A stretch of 64,000 bases of DNA from assembly GCA_020633335.1 (NCBI GenBank), contig JACKDU010000001.1, positions 930,001-994,000 of the forward strand, given 5' to 3'. Each line of letters opens with the position of its first letter. Within the stretch, counting starts at the first letter, position 1. Under the pieces are notes generated by a model. It saw nothing but the letters and a program-made list of their open reading frames with translations. It was not told where the DNA came from and ran no database searches. Shown here one piece after another: positions 25,073-34,160 of this stretch. This DNA comes from Myxococcales bacterium (GTDB lineage: Bacteria; Myxococcota_A; Polyangia; Nannocystales; Nannocystaceae). The translations under genes were made by a program, and so were the position numbers.

Positions 25073-26890
25073 GTGATCGACGCCGCCGCCGCCCTCAAGC
25101 TCCTGCCGCCCGCGGTCGACGTCGAGGCGCGGGCCGACGGCGCGCGGATCCTCCGCTCGCCGGTGGCGCTCGGACCCTACCCGCGGACCCTCAGCGAGCG
25201 CTTCTTCCACTGGGCCGCCGAGGCCCCCGAGCGGGTCTTTCTGGCCGAACGGTCAGGTTCGAGCGACGCCGGCTGGCGATCGCTGACCTACGGCGAGGCG
25301 GCGGCGGCGATCCTCGAGCTCGGGCAGGGGCTCTGCGAGCGCGGCCTCGACGCGGGGCGGCCGCTGGCGATCCTCAGCGACAACAGCGTCGACGCCGGGC
25401 TCCTCCTCCTCGCGGCCGCCCACGTCGGCGTGCCGGCGATGCCGATCTCGCCGGCCTACTCGCTCCTCTCCCAGGACCTCGGCAAGATCCGGGCGATCGG
25501 CCGGGCCCTGCGGCCGGCGCTGGTCTACGCCGACGACGGCGAGCGCTACGGCCGGGCGCTCGCGGCCCTCGCCGAGCTCGGCGGCGCGCCGCTGGTCGGC
25601 GGCGAGGGGATCGCCGCGCTCCGTCGGCCGGTCGCCGAAGAGGTCGCGCGCCGCCACGCGGCGACCGGGCCCGACACGGTGGCGAAGATCCTCTTCACCT
25701 CGGGCTCGACCGGCGCGCCCAAGGGGGTGATCAACACCCAGCGGATGCTCTGCGCCAACCAGCAGGCGATCTCGCAGCTCTGGCCCTTCCTCGAGGCGAC
25801 GCCGCCGGTGCTGGTCGACTGGCTGCCGTGGAACCACACCTTCGGCGGCAACCACAACTTCAACATGGTCGTCTTCCACGGCGGCACCCTCTACATCGAC
25901 CCCGGCAAGCCGGCGCCCGGGCTCATCGACCGGACGATCGCCTGCCTCCGCGAGGTCTCGCCGACCCTCTACTTCAACGTGCCGCGGGGCTTCGACGCGC
26001 TGATGCCGGCGCTCGAGGCCGACGCGGCGCTCCGCGAGCGCTTCTTCGCCCGCCTCCAGGTGATCTTCTACGCCGCGGCCGCGCTCCCGCAGTCGCTCTG
26101 GGCGCGCCTCGAGGCGGTGAGCCAGGCGGCGATCGGCCGCAAGGTCTTCATGGCCTCGGCCTGGGGCGCGACCGAGACCGCGCCGCTGGTCACCTCGGTC
26201 CACTTCCCGATCGATCACGCGGGGGTGATCGGCCTGCCGGCGCCGGGGGCCGAGCTCAAGCTGGTGCCGGTCGCCAGCAAGCTCGAGGTCCGGGTGCGCG
26301 CGCCCTGGGTGACCCCCGGCTACCACGGCGAGCCCGAGCTCAGCGCCGCCGCCTTCGACGAGGAGGGCTTCTACCGGACCGGCGACGCGGTCGCCTTCGC
26401 CGACCCCGAGGCGCCGGCGCGCGGCCTCACCTTCGCCGGCCGGATCGCCGAGGACTTCAAGCTGACCTCGGGGACATGGGTGAACGTCGGCTCGCTGCGG
26501 GTCGAGGTGATCGCCGCGACCTCGCCGGCGATCCAGGACGCGGTGATCACCGGCGAGGGCCGCGAGGCGATCGGCGCGCTCCTCTTCCCGAGCCTCGCCG
26601 GCGCGCGGGCGGTGGCTGGCCGCCCGCAGGCGAGCCTCGCCGAGCTCTGCGAGGACTCCGCGCTCCGCGAGCACGTCCGCGCCGGCCTCGCGCGCCACAA
26701 CCAGCAGAGCCCGCAGAGCAGCCGGCGGATCGCCCGCGCGCTCCTCCTCGCCGAGCCGCCGGTGATCGACGCCGGCGAGATCACCGACAAGGGCTACATC
26801 AACCAGCGGGCGGTCCGCGAGCGGCGGGCGGCCGAGGCGGCGGCGGTCGATCGCGGGGGAGACCCCGCGGTCATCGAGATCGAGCGCTAG
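25073..26890 (+). CDS. Feruloyl-CoA-synthase-like AMP-forming acyl-CoA ligase
   Basis: A 605-residue adenylate-forming enzyme starting at GTG 25073. The P-loop is FTSGSTGAPKG (about 208-218), followed by the PWNHTFGGNHNFN motif at about 252-264, which is characteristic of feruloyl-CoA synthases. ASAWGATETAP is the A5-like motif, and YRTGDAVAF plus GRIAEDFKLTSGTWV are A7/A8. It ends with GEITDKGYINQRAV, as in that subgroup. The expected reaction is aromatic acid + ATP + CoA to acyl-CoA + AMP. No enoyl-CoA hydratase/aldolase partner is adjacent, so the true substrate may differ. Confidence 0.87.
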   Translation: MIDAAAALKLLPPAVDVEARADGARILRSPVALGPYPRTLSERFFHWAAEAPERVFLAERSGSSDAGWRSLTYGEAAAAILELGQGLCERGLDAGRPLAILSDNSVDAGLLLLAAAHVGVPAMPISPAYSLLSQDLGKIRAIGRALRPALVYADDGERYGRALAALAELGGAPLVGGEGIAALRRPVAEEVARRHAATGPDTVAKILFTSGSTGAPKGVINTQRMLCANQQAISQLWPFLEATPPVLVDWLPWNHTFGGNHNFNMVVFHGGTLYIDPGKPAPGLIDRTIACLREVSPTLYFNVPRGFDALMPALEADAALRERFFARLQVIFYAAAALPQSLWARLEAVSQAAIGRKVFMASAWGATETAPLVTSVHFPIDHAGVIGLPAPGAELKLVPVASKLEVRVRAPWVTPGYHGEPELSAAAFDEEGFYRTGDAVAFADPEAPARGLTFAGRIAEDFKLTSGTWVNVGSLRVEVIAATSPAIQDAVITGEGREAIGALLFPSLAGARAVAGRPQASLAELCEDSALREHVRAGLARHNQQSPQSSRRIARALLLAEPPVIDAGEITDKGYINQRAVRERRAAEAAAVDRGGDPAVIEIER

Positions 26891-26960
26891 CGCGGGTGAG
26901 GGCGCTGGCGGTGGTCGAGGGCCGGCCGACGCGCGGGCGCTCGCCCGGCCCTCGCCCCGC

Positions 26961-27446
26961 TCACCCGAGGAGCTTCTCGATCTCGCCGACGAGGCTCATC
27001 GGCGTGGTCGCGGGCGCGTAGCGATCGACGACCTTGCCGCCCCGATCGACGAGGAACTTGGTGAAGTTCCACTTGATCGCGGTGGTCCCGAGGAGGCCCT
27101 TGGCGCGGCTTCGGAGGAAGACGTAGAGCGGGTGGGCGCCGTCGCCGTTGACCTCGATCTTGGCGTGCATCGGGAAGGTGACGCCGTAGCGCTCGCGGGC
27201 GAAGGCGAGGACCTCGGGGTTGGTCCCCGGCTCCTGGTTGCCGAACTGGTTGCAGGGGAAGGCGAGGACCCGGAGGCCGCGCTCGCCGTAGGTCTCGTGG
27301 AGTCTTTGCAGCTCACCTAGCTGCGGCGTGAAGCCTCATTTGCTCGCGGTGTTGACGATCAGGAGGACGTCGCCGCGGTAGCGATCCATCGCGTAGCGCT
27401 CGCCGGTGATCGACTCGACTTCGAAGTCGTAGATGGTCTCGGACAT
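26961..27446 (-). CDS. Selenocysteine-containing glutathione peroxidase (in-frame TGA = Sec)
   Basis: A 161-residue GPx when the TGA at 27336-27338 is read as selenocysteine at position 37. ATG is 27444-27446 (MSETIYDFEVESITG). The active site VNTASKUGFTPQ has U in place of the usual Cys. The other catalytic residues are present: Gln71 (CNQFGNQEPG) and Trp126-Asn127 (IKWNFTKFLVD). The frame is open on both sides of the TGA with normal GPx sequence and normal length, so it is not a broken gene. A 6-bp stem hairpin lies 17 nt after the TGA (bSECIS, separate entry). It reduces peroxides with thiols. The Sec insertion genes (selA, selB, selC) are not in this window. Cytosolic, as no signal is present. 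Confidence 0.92.
27308..27324 (-). promoter_or_regulatory. Bacterial SECIS-like hairpin
   Basis: Read on the minus strand just after the in-frame TGA: stem GCAGCT / AGCTGC (perfect 6 bp, 27319-27324 with 27308-27313) and loop AGGTG. The apical loop begins 17 nt after the TGA, and G is the second loop base. Both fit the known bacterial SECIS rules (a short stem-loop 16-37 nt after UGA with a G in the first two loop bases) that recruit SelB. Confidence 0.82.
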
Positions 27447-27575
27447 GGGCCCATTGGACCCGACAACGGCGGCGGAGACAAGCGCTAGTGCCGCGACCGA
27501 GACACGTCGATCTCTGGTCAGGCGCGAGGAGGGCGCAGATCGGGCCGCGCCCGTCCAGCGGATCCTCGACCCCGG

Positions 27576-28958
27576 CTAGTGCTCCCGATCGTCGACGCGA
27601 CGGTCGTCGAGCTGCGACGCCAGCGTGCGCAGGAGCCCGAGCAGATCGACGAGGACGACGAGCGCGCCGACGAGGACGACGAGCGCGCCGCCGAGCGCCA
27701 GCGCACTCGCAAGGCCGCCCCGGGCGCTCGTCGCCAGCCAGCCGAGGACGACGCCGCCGAGCGCCAGGAGCACGATCCGGAGCTTGATCCGCGAGCCGCG
27801 TTCGACGCTGTCCACGTCCTCGAGCCAGATCGCGGTCCGCTGCGCGGCCTGGGCGATCGCCAGGGAGCCGAGGACCCCGAGCGCGGCGCTCGCCAGGGCG
27901 AGGGTGCGGAGGGTCGCCTGGGCCTGGGCCGCGTGGTAGAGCCCGAGGGTCGCGTCCCAGGCCGCGGCGTCGAGCACCTCGACGGCGAGCGACGACGACC
28001 AGAGCTCGAGGCCGGGGCCGACCAGCGTGACGGTGATCGCCACCCCGAGCGCCAGGCCGTCGCGAGCGTCGCGCTCGATCCCGAGGTACGCGCGCAGCGC
28101 GAGCACCATCGCCATGGCGACGCCGAGATCGACGATCAGCGCCGCGTCGAGGAGCGCCCGACCGAGGGCGACGCTGCCGGAGGCCGTGGCGGCCGCGACG
28201 ACGATCTGCGCGAGCGCGCCGAGGACCACCCGGGCGACGATGACCCGGGCCAGGAGCGCCAGCGGAGCGCCGGCGGGCCCGGCGATCGGCGCGGGCGATC
28301 GGCGCGCGCCCTCCCTCCAGGCGGCGACGACAAAGAGGCCATTGACGGCCAACCAGAGGGCGCGGAGCGGCCAGATCGCGCGGTCGGAGAGGGCCCCGAC
28401 GATCCACGGGCTCGACGCCAGCGTGATCACGTGGAGGAGGGCGAGCGCGGCGAAGGCGAGGGTCCACGGCGAAGGACGGCGCCCCGCGCTCGCCGCGAGG
28501 AGGGCGAGGAGCAGGGCGCCGTGGAGGATCTGCGCCTCGGCGATCCAAAGGAGATCCGTGAGCGACTCGCCGGGCCAGAAGGGGTCGTCGACCACCCCGA
28601 GGGGCGCGGCCGCCATCAGCGAGGTCAGGACGACGCTGGCGAGCGCCGCGACGCAGCCCGTCCACGCCAGCGGACGCGCCAGCGGACGCGCGCGCGCCCC
28701 CCTGCGGATCGCCGCCAGGCCGAGGGAAGCCGCGAGCGCGCCGGCGACCAGGACGTTGAGCGCGGTGGCGGCGAGCAGCAGCCCGCGGCTCTCCGCGAAC
28801 GCCTCGTCGATCGTCCCGGAGATGGCGCCCTGCGTCTGCTCCCGGGCGATCATCACGGCGAGTGAGAGCGCCGTGTAGATCGCCCAGACGACCGCGAGCG
28901 GTCGGAGCGACGGGGTCGCCGCTTGGACCTGCGCGGGCTCGGTCACGGAGCTGGCCAC
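27576..28958 (-). CDS. Polytopic membrane protein, unknown function
   Basis: A 460-residue hydrophobic protein. About twelve candidate helices are visible, beginning PLAVVWAIYTALSLAVMI, then a block around ALNVLVAGALAASLGLAAI, TGCVAALASVVLTSLMAAA, and finishing ALALGGALVVLVGALVVLVDLLGLLRTL. A short cytosolic tail is Asp/Arg-rich. No transporter signature was recognised. Neighbour upstream (29010) is a lipoprotein on the same strand; the GPx is downstream. Confidence 0.78.
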   Translation of the reverse strand: MASSVTEPAQVQAATPSLRPLAVVWAIYTALSLAVMIAREQTQGAISGTIDEAFAESRGLLLAATALNVLVAGALAASLGLAAIRRGARARPLARPLAWTGCVAALASVVLTSLMAAAPLGVVDDPFWPGESLTDLLWIAEAQILHGALLLALLAASAGRRPSPWTLAFAALALLHVITLASSPWIVGALSDRAIWPLRALWLAVNGLFVVAAWREGARRSPAPIAGPAGAPLALLARVIVARVVLGALAQIVVAAATASGSVALGRALLDAALIVDLGVAMAMVLALRAYLGIERDARDGLALGVAITVTLVGPGLELWSSSLAVEVLDAAAWDATLGLYHAAQAQATLRTLALASAALGVLGSLAIAQAAQRTAIWLEDVDSVERGSRIKLRIVLLALGGVVLGWLATSARGGLASALALGGALVVLVGALVVLVDLLGLLRTLASQLDDRRVDDREH

Positions 28959-29009
28959 CGATCTGCCATCGAAGATCGGAGCGGTGAAGTCAAGGCCCAG
29001 CGACCCGGA

Positions 29010-29906
29010 CTAGTCCGAGCTGTGCCAGACGAAGACGAGCTGGTACCAGGCCTCGGGGTAGTCGTCGCAGGTCGTCTGCGGGGTCGTGCGGGCGACCTCG
29101 AGGTTGAGGTGGATCGCCTCGGCGAGGTTGTTGAAGTAGCCGACGCCGTGATCGAGGATGAGCTGGGCGCTCCCCTTGTAGCTCATCTCGAGGGCGAGGC
29201 GCTCCTCGGGGCCGCAGCCCCCGTCGATCGGCTCGCAGAGGCCGCCCAGCTCGGTCAGGACCGGCTCGCCGAAGAACGCGGCGATCGTCGTCCCCGGGGG
29301 ATCGAGGGCCGAGCTCGAGACGCCGCCGAAGACCGTGAAGTCGCCGCTGCGGAGCGAGATCCAACGATTGGTCCAGAAGATCGGGTCCGTGCGGTAGTCG
29401 AGGATCACCTCCTGGTCGACCGCGAGCTCGGGGCCGCCGAAGGGATCGAGGGTGTAGGTGAGCGTGTAGGCCTCGCCGGCGCACTCGAGGGAGATCGAGC
29501 CGGCCGGCGGGGTGATGTCCGTCGCCGTGACCACGCAGGTCGCCGCGTCGACCTGTTCGGGGCCGGAGAAGGAGAAGTCGGCGCTCACCTCCTCTGGCGC
29601 CGGGCAATCGACCCCGGGCCCGGTCGTCGACGACTCGCTCGAGGTCGCGTCGGAGGTCGCGCTCCCGCTCGAGGTCGCGGTGGAGGTCGTGTCTCCGCTC
29701 GTGGTCGTGTCGGAGGTCGCGCTCTCGGTGCCGGCGCTGGTGCCGGCGCTGGTGCTGCTCTGGCTGCCTCCGCTCTCGCTGGCGCTCGAGGTCGCGCTGG
29801 CGGAGGCAGAGTCGGTGGAGGCGGAGCTGGTCGAGGCGTCGTCGCCGACGCAGCCGCCGGCGAGGGCGAGGGCGAGGGCGAGGGGTCTCGCAGTGGTCCG
29901 GCGCAT
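29010..29906 (-). CDS. Ser/Thr-rich surface lipoprotein
   Basis: A 298-residue protein from MRRTTARPLALALALAGGC (lipobox Cys 19). Residues 25-110 are a Ser/Thr/Ala linker. The rest (CPAPEEVSADFSFSGPEQV..CVVTATDITPPAGSISLECAGEAYTLTYTLDP) is beta-rich with several Cys, ending CDDYPEAWYQLVFVWHSSD. It resembles other large-linker lipoproteins in the window but not in the globular part. Function unknown. Confidence 0.8.
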   Translation of the reverse strand: MRRTTARPLALALALAGGCVGDDASTSSASTDSASASATSSASESGGSQSSTSAGTSAGTESATSDTTTSGDTTSTATSSGSATSDATSSESSTTGPGVDCPAPEEVSADFSFSGPEQVDAATCVVTATDITPPAGSISLECAGEAYTLTYTLDPFGGPELAVDQEVILDYRTDPIFWTNRWISLRSGDFTVFGGVSSSALDPPGTTIAAFFGEPVLTELGGLCEPIDGGCGPEERLALEMSYKGSAQLILDHGVGYFNNLAEAIHLNLEVARTTPQTTCDDYPEAWYQLVFVWHSSD

Positions 29907-29959
29907 CGTGCCATCTACGCACGGAGAGGGTCCGTCGTCCACCGCGAGTCGCGGCGAGC

Positions 29960-31309
29960 TCATCCGGTCGAGCAGGGGACCCGGAGCTGGGTGAGCGTCG
30001 GCCGGGCGAAGTCGCTGGCGTCGCCCCGGGGGACCGCGAGGGCCGCGGCGGCGCCTGGCCGCGTGAGCAGGAAGACGTCAAAGCCCCCGCGCCCCGGTCC
30101 GCCGCCGGAGGCGACGGGGATCGTCGGCGGCGGGTCGCCGGTCGCGGGGAGGAAGCCGGCGATCGCCGCGGCGCGCCAGGAGTGGACCATCACGCCCGAG
30201 CCCTCGCCGATCTCGTCGTAGCTGACGTCGCCGTCGATGTTGATCCAGGCGAGGCCGTCCGCGAGCGGGGCTCCGACCAGGAAGTAGCGGGTCGCCTCCG
30301 GGAGCGCGCGGAAGGGGCCGAGCGCGGCGTCCGGGCCGACGCTGGCGACCGACCAGCGCTCGCGGTCGCCGAGCGCGAGGACGACCTCGTCGTCGCCAGC
30401 GAGGAGCGCGTCGCCGCGGATCCACCGGTCCTTGGGCCAGGGGACAGCGCGGGCCGGCGCGAGCGGTTGGCCGGCGCGGTCGAGCGCGCGGAGCTTGGTG
30501 CCCTCGTGATCCTGCCACTGGACGAACCAGCGGTCACCGCCGGCCGCCGCGTGGGGCTGGCTCACCCACTCGGGGGCGAGGAGCTCCTGGGTGTGGCGGC
30601 CGCGCGCGTCGACGCGGACGACCGCGAGGCGACGCGCCGGCCCGCCGCCCTCGTCGAGGACCGCGACGACGGCGCAGCGGTCGACCTCGCAGGAGGCGTA
30701 GACCGGGAGGAAGCCGGCGCCCATGTCGATCGGCGGACCGACCGCGCGCCTGCGGGCGGTGTCGACGGCGACGATCTGGTGGCGCTCGAGGGTGCCGGCG
30801 ACCACCAGCGCGCGCCCCTGGCCGACCGCGAGCGCGGCCGCGTAGTCGAGCTCGGCGCCGAGCGTGAGCGGCTCGATCGGGCCGAGCGTCGGCGCCTCGG
30901 GATCGCCGACGTCGATCGCCGTCCACCGGGTCGGCGTGGTCGCCGACTCGCGCGGGGCGTAGAGCCAGATCCGCGCGCCCGAGCTCGCGCCGATCTGGGC
31001 GTTGTGGAGGGGCACCGGGGTGAGGGCGAGGTCGCCCGTGGGGCCGAGGTGGGCGAGGACCGCGGCCCCGGCCGAGTAGCCGAAGAGCCAGCGGACGCCG
31101 GCGATCGTGCCGAGGTCGAGGCGGGGATCGAGGTCGACCTCGATCGGCGCAGACGCGGCCGCCGGGCAGGTCGGGATCCGCGGGGTCGCCTGCGCCTGCG
31201 CCTGCGCCTCCGCGCCGTGCTTCGAGGGCGCCGCCGCGGGGGCCGTCGGTGGCGGCCCGCCGAGCTCGCAGGCGGCGAGCGAGGCGAGGAGGAGGAGGCT
31301 GCGCCGCAT
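29960..31309 (-). CDS. Lipoprotein with propeller-like repeats
   Basis: A 449-residue protein. Signal with lipobox LASLAACELG (Cys 14), a short AQAQAQA tract, then strand-rich blocks such as GRALVVAGTLERHQIVAVDTARRR, RCAVVAVLDEGGGPARRLAVVRVDARG, GDRWFVQWQDHEGTKLRALDRAG and DDEVVLALGDRERWSVASVG. The repeat spacing is that of beta-propellers. Its 3' end lies 53 nt upstream of the start of the next minus-strand gene (29010-29906). Unknown function; presumably exported. Confidence 0.82.
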   Translation of the reverse strand: MRRSLLLLASLAACELGGPPPTAPAAAPSKHGAEAQAQAQATPRIPTCPAAASAPIEVDLDPRLDLGTIAGVRWLFGYSAGAAVLAHLGPTGDLALTPVPLHNAQIGASSGARIWLYAPRESATTPTRWTAIDVGDPEAPTLGPIEPLTLGAELDYAAALAVGQGRALVVAGTLERHQIVAVDTARRRAVGPPIDMGAGFLPVYASCEVDRCAVVAVLDEGGGPARRLAVVRVDARGRHTQELLAPEWVSQPHAAAGGDRWFVQWQDHEGTKLRALDRAGQPLAPARAVPWPKDRWIRGDALLAGDDEVVLALGDRERWSVASVGPDAALGPFRALPEATRYFLVGAPLADGLAWINIDGDVSYDEIGEGSGVMVHSWRAAAIAGFLPATGDPPPTIPVASGGGPGRGGFDVFLLTRPGAAAALAVPRGDASDFARPTLTQLRVPCSTG

Positions 31310-31357
31310 CGCGCGAGGATACCCCGCCGCCGCGGCGTCGACGATCCGCGGTGGCGC

Positions 31358-32032
31358 TCAGTCGGCCGTGTCCCCGCGGCGGCGCGCGACCAGGATCTCC
31401 GAGGAGACCCCGTAGGCGCTGAGCACCTCGCGGTGGACTGGCGCCCAGGCGTCGTCCGGGAGCGCCGCGGCGAGGTCGATCGGCCGGCAGCCGCCGAGGC
31501 GGGCGGGGGCGAGCGCGACGATCCGGCCCCACGTCCAGGAGACCGCGCGCTCGATTCCACCTGCTCCATGGGTCAGGTTGACCGAGCAGAGGAGCCCGCC
31601 CGGCGCGAGCGCCCGGCGAGCGGCCTCGAGGACCCGCGCGAGGTCGTCGGGGCGGAGGAGCTCGAGGGCGTAGGTGGCGAGGAAGCGGTCGGCCGCGCCG
31701 TCGGCGATCGGCAGGGGCGCGCCCGCGCCGTCGCCCTCGATCAGGGTGACCCGCGGGCCGAACGACGCGAGGCGCTCGCGGGCGAGGCCGATCATCGTCG
31801 ACGAGACGTCGATCCCGAGGTAGCGGGCGTCGGCTGGGAGGTGCTCGCGGAGGAGGAGCTCGGCGACCCGCCCGGTGCCGCAGCCGAACTCGACGACGTG
31901 GCGGGCGCGATCGAGCTCGGCGCGGGCGAGGAGCGCGGCGATCGCCCGATCCTCGTACCAGCCCTGGGCGTCCTGCCGGGCGCCGAACCAGTCGTAGAAG
32001 GACTTGGCCTCGCGGGCGGAGATCCCGGTCAT
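31358..32032 (-). CDS. Class I SAM-dependent methyltransferase
   Basis: A 224-residue cytosolic enzyme. SAM-binding motif I is VVEFGCGTGRVAE (46-58), followed by the acidic residue in YLGIDVSSTMIGLARERL, motif II/IV DRFLATYALELL and motif VI EAARRALAPGGLLCSVN. The fold and order match the Methyltransf_11/25 group, whose substrates are often small molecules. The first residues (MTGISAREAKSFYDWFGARQ) resemble UbiE/menaquinone-type N-termini. A palindrome-family copy falls in this gene at 31560. Confidence 0.88.
   Translation of the reverse strand: MTGISAREAKSFYDWFGARQDAQGWYEDRAIAALLARAELDRARHVVEFGCGTGRVAELLLREHLPADARYLGIDVSSTMIGLARERLASFGPRVTLIEGDGAGAPLPIADGAADRFLATYALELLRPDDLARVLEAARRALAPGGLLCSVNLTHGAGGIERAVSWTWGRIVALAPARLGGCRPIDLAAALPDDAWAPVHREVLSAYGVSSEILVARRRGDTAD
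31560..31577. repeat. Near-palindrome CCTGCTCCATGGGTCAGG
   Basis: Inside the methyltransferase gene, an 18-bp near-palindrome with the same layout as the copy at 3987 (CCTG..CC-ATGG-..CAGG) and AT-richer flanks (GATTCCA and TTGACC). Confidence 0.5.
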
Positions 32033-32075
32033 CGATCCTCCATACCACGGCGCGCGCTCGCGCGGCGGTCGCGGC

Positions 32076-32453
32076 TCAGAGCCGCTCGGGCTCGCGGACG
32101 GTCCGCGGCCCGCCGGCGTCGCCGGTGTTGAGGGTGCCGGCCGGCTCGAAGAGGAGCACGTGCACCTCCTCGTCGGCGACCGGCCGGTGCTCGACGCCGC
32201 GGGGGATGATCACCATCTCGCCGGCGCGGAGGGTGAGCGCGCGCTCGCGGAGCTCGATCCGGAGGACCCCGCGGAGCACCAGGAAGAGCTCGTCGGCGTC
32301 GACGTGGCGGTGCCAGACGAATTCGCCGCGGAGCTTGGCGACCTTGACGTGCTGGCCGTTGAGCTCGCCGACGATCCGCGGCTGCCAGAGGCCCTCGAAG
32401 GCGGCGAGGCTCCCCTCGAGGCTGACGACGCGGGGCGCGTCCGGCTCGCTCAT
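32076..32453 (-). CDS. Cupin-domain protein
   Basis: A 125-residue small beta barrel. Metal-binding residues are FVWHRHVDADELFLVLRG (His48, His50, Glu55) and the second-motif His89 in PRGVEHRPV, completing the classic two-His/Glu/His cupin site. The start codon overlaps the stop of the upstream VOC gene by 4 nt, so both should be co-translated. Substrate unknown. Confidence 0.9.
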   Translation of the reverse strand: MSEPDAPRVVSLEGSLAAFEGLWQPRIVGELNGQHVKVAKLRGEFVWHRHVDADELFLVLRGVLRIELRERALTLRAGEMVIIPRGVEHRPVADEEVHVLLFEPAGTLNTGDAGGPRTVREPERL

Positions 32454-32821
32454 GCGCCCTTCGCCGGCTGATCCGACCAGACCGCGAGCTCGTTGCCCGC
32501 GGGGTCGGCGAAGTGGAAGCGGCGGCCGCCCGGGAAGGCGAAGATCGGCGTGACGATCCGGCCGCCGTGGTCGACGACCGCGGCCTCGCTCCCCTCGAGG
32601 TCGCTCGAGTAGAGGATCACCAGCGGCCCGGAGCCGGCGCGGTAGCCCGGGGTCTGGTGGATCCCGCCGCTCAGGCGGCCGTCCTCGAAGGCGCTGTAGT
32701 CGTCGCCCCAGTCGGTGAATTGCCAGCCGAAGGCGCCGCCGTAGAAGCGCTTGGCGGCGGCGAGGTCGTCGGCCTTGAGCTCGATGTAGTCGATCCGATG
32801 GTGGTGCTCGGGGCTGCTCAT
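32450..32821 (-). CDS. VOC-family (glyoxalase/bleomycin-resistance-like) protein
   Basis: A 123-residue protein from MSSPEHHHRIDYIELKADDLAAAKRFYGGAFGW; the further in-frame start is less likely. It holds the paired beta-alpha-beta-beta-beta modules of the family: DYIELKADDLAAAKRFYGGAF, GPLVILYSSD and the late strand FHFADPAGNELAVWSD. VOC proteins bind a divalent metal and act as lyases, dioxygenases or binding proteins. It leads the cupin gene in a two-gene operon. Confidence 0.9.
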   Translation of the reverse strand: MSSPEHHHRIDYIELKADDLAAAKRFYGGAFGWQFTDWGDDYSAFEDGRLSGGIHQTPGYRAGSGPLVILYSSDLEGSEAAVVDHGGRIVTPIFAFPGGRRFHFADPAGNELAVWSDQPAKGA

Positions 32822-33038
32822 CGGCCGCAGGCTAGTCGGCCGCGCGGCCGCGCTCAAGCCACCGGCGGCCCCCAGGCCCGGGCCCAGCGGGGTCGGGGAC
32901 GGGGCTCTGGCCCCCCCGGTCCTTTGTCAGCGAGGTTTACGGTCGCTTTACCGGAGCGCAGCCCCGACTTGAGGGGTCTCCTTCATCATGGTCCCCGTCG
33001 CCGGCGCCGACCGCCTGGCGCCCCCAGGAGAACCGACC

Positions 33039-34133
33039 ATGACCCGCTGGATCGCCGCCCTTTCCCTCCCCCTGACCCTCCTCTTCGTCGCCTGCGACAG
33101 CGAGCCCGTCGATGAGCGCTCGGGCGAGGCGCAGATCGCCGCGGCTGACGAGGCCGCCGACGCTGGCGAGGCCGGCCACTTCGCCCACCGCGGTCACAAG
33201 GGCCCGCCCGGGGCGCGCCTCTGCGCGATGGTCGAGTGCAGCGACGCCCAGGCGAGCGCCGTCGCCGAGCTCTTCACCAAGAACCGCCCGGAGAAGGGCG
33301 ACCACCGCCCGGACTTCGCGGCCATGAGCGGCGATCATGCGGCCCTCGCCGACGCCTTCCGGGCCGGCACCCTGAGCGCCGATGACCTCGCCAAGCACCG
33401 CGCGTCGCTGGCCGCGGCGATGCCCGCCCCCGAGCGCCGGGGCGACCTCCTCGTCGGCCTCCACGGGATCCTGACCCCGGAGCAGCGGGCGCTCGTCGCC
33501 GACAAGATCGCCGAGCGCGGCCCCGGCTTCCTCGGCGGCGGCAAGCACGGGAAGCACGGCGGGCACGGCGGGCACGACAAGCTCGGCAAGAAGGGTGAGC
33601 ACGGCGATCACGCGAAGGGCCCGCGCTTCGGCGACCACGAGGGCGCCGAGCACGAGGGGCCGCGCGCGGGCAAGATGATCGGCAAGCTCTGCGCCAAGGT
33701 CGAGTGCACGGACGAGCAGCGGAGCGCGCTCGAGGCCAAGGCGACCGAGCTCCACGCCGGCGCCCCGGATCACGAGGCGATGAAGGCGAAGCGCGACGCG
33801 GCCCAGCGCGCGCTCGCGGACGCCTTCCGCGGCGACGCCTTCTCGGCCGCCGACGCGGACGCCTTCGCCGGCGGCTTCAAGGAGATGCACGAGGCGCGCG
33901 GCCCCGGGATGGACGCGATGATCCTCGAGCTCCAGTCGGTCCTGACGCCGGAGCAGCGGGGCGTCCTCGCCGACAAGATCGCCGAGCGCGGCCTCTTCGG
34001 CCTGATGGGCAAGGGCGGCAAGCACGGCAAGCACGGCAAGCGCGGCGGCAAGGGCAAGCGGGCCGAGCATGAGGGCGCGGCCGACGACGCCCCCTGCGCT
34101 GGCGATTGCGACGGGCCCTGCGATCACGGCTAG
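33039..34133 (+). CDS. Spy/CpxP-like lipoprotein with internal duplication and His-rich linker
   Basis: A 364-residue protein. AGGAG lies eight bases before ATG 33039. The signal ends LLFVACDSEP (lipobox Cys 15). Two similar blocks follow: LCAMVECSDAQASAVAELF..ILTPEQRALVADKIAERG and LCAKVECTDEQRSALEAKA..VLTPEQRGVLADKIAERG. The LTPEQR helix resembles the LTxxQ motif of the periplasmic Spy/CpxP chaperones. Between and after the blocks are runs of Gly/Lys/His (KHGKHGGHGGHD; KHGKHGKRGGKG) and a Cys-rich tail (DAPCAGDCDGPCDHG) that could bind metals. Probably an envelope stress or metal-binding lipoprotein; role is inference. Confidence 0.82.
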   Translation: MTRWIAALSLPLTLLFVACDSEPVDERSGEAQIAAADEAADAGEAGHFAHRGHKGPPGARLCAMVECSDAQASAVAELFTKNRPEKGDHRPDFAAMSGDHAALADAFRAGTLSADDLAKHRASLAAAMPAPERRGDLLVGLHGILTPEQRALVADKIAERGPGFLGGGKHGKHGGHGGHDKLGKKGEHGDHAKGPRFGDHEGAEHEGPRAGKMIGKLCAKVECTDEQRSALEAKATELHAGAPDHEAMKAKRDAAQRALADAFRGDAFSAADADAFAGGFKEMHEARGPGMDAMILELQSVLTPEQRGVLADKIAERGLFGLMGKGGKHGKHGKRGGKGKRAEHEGAADDAPCAGDCDGPCDHG

Positions 34134-34160
34134 GCGCGGGCGCGAGCCCGGCGACGCGCG

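Noticed and set aside
26961..27446. GPx as a pseudogene with a nonsense mutation
   Set aside because: TGA is exactly at the catalytic position used by selenoproteins, the rest is intact, and a SECIS-like hairpin follows.
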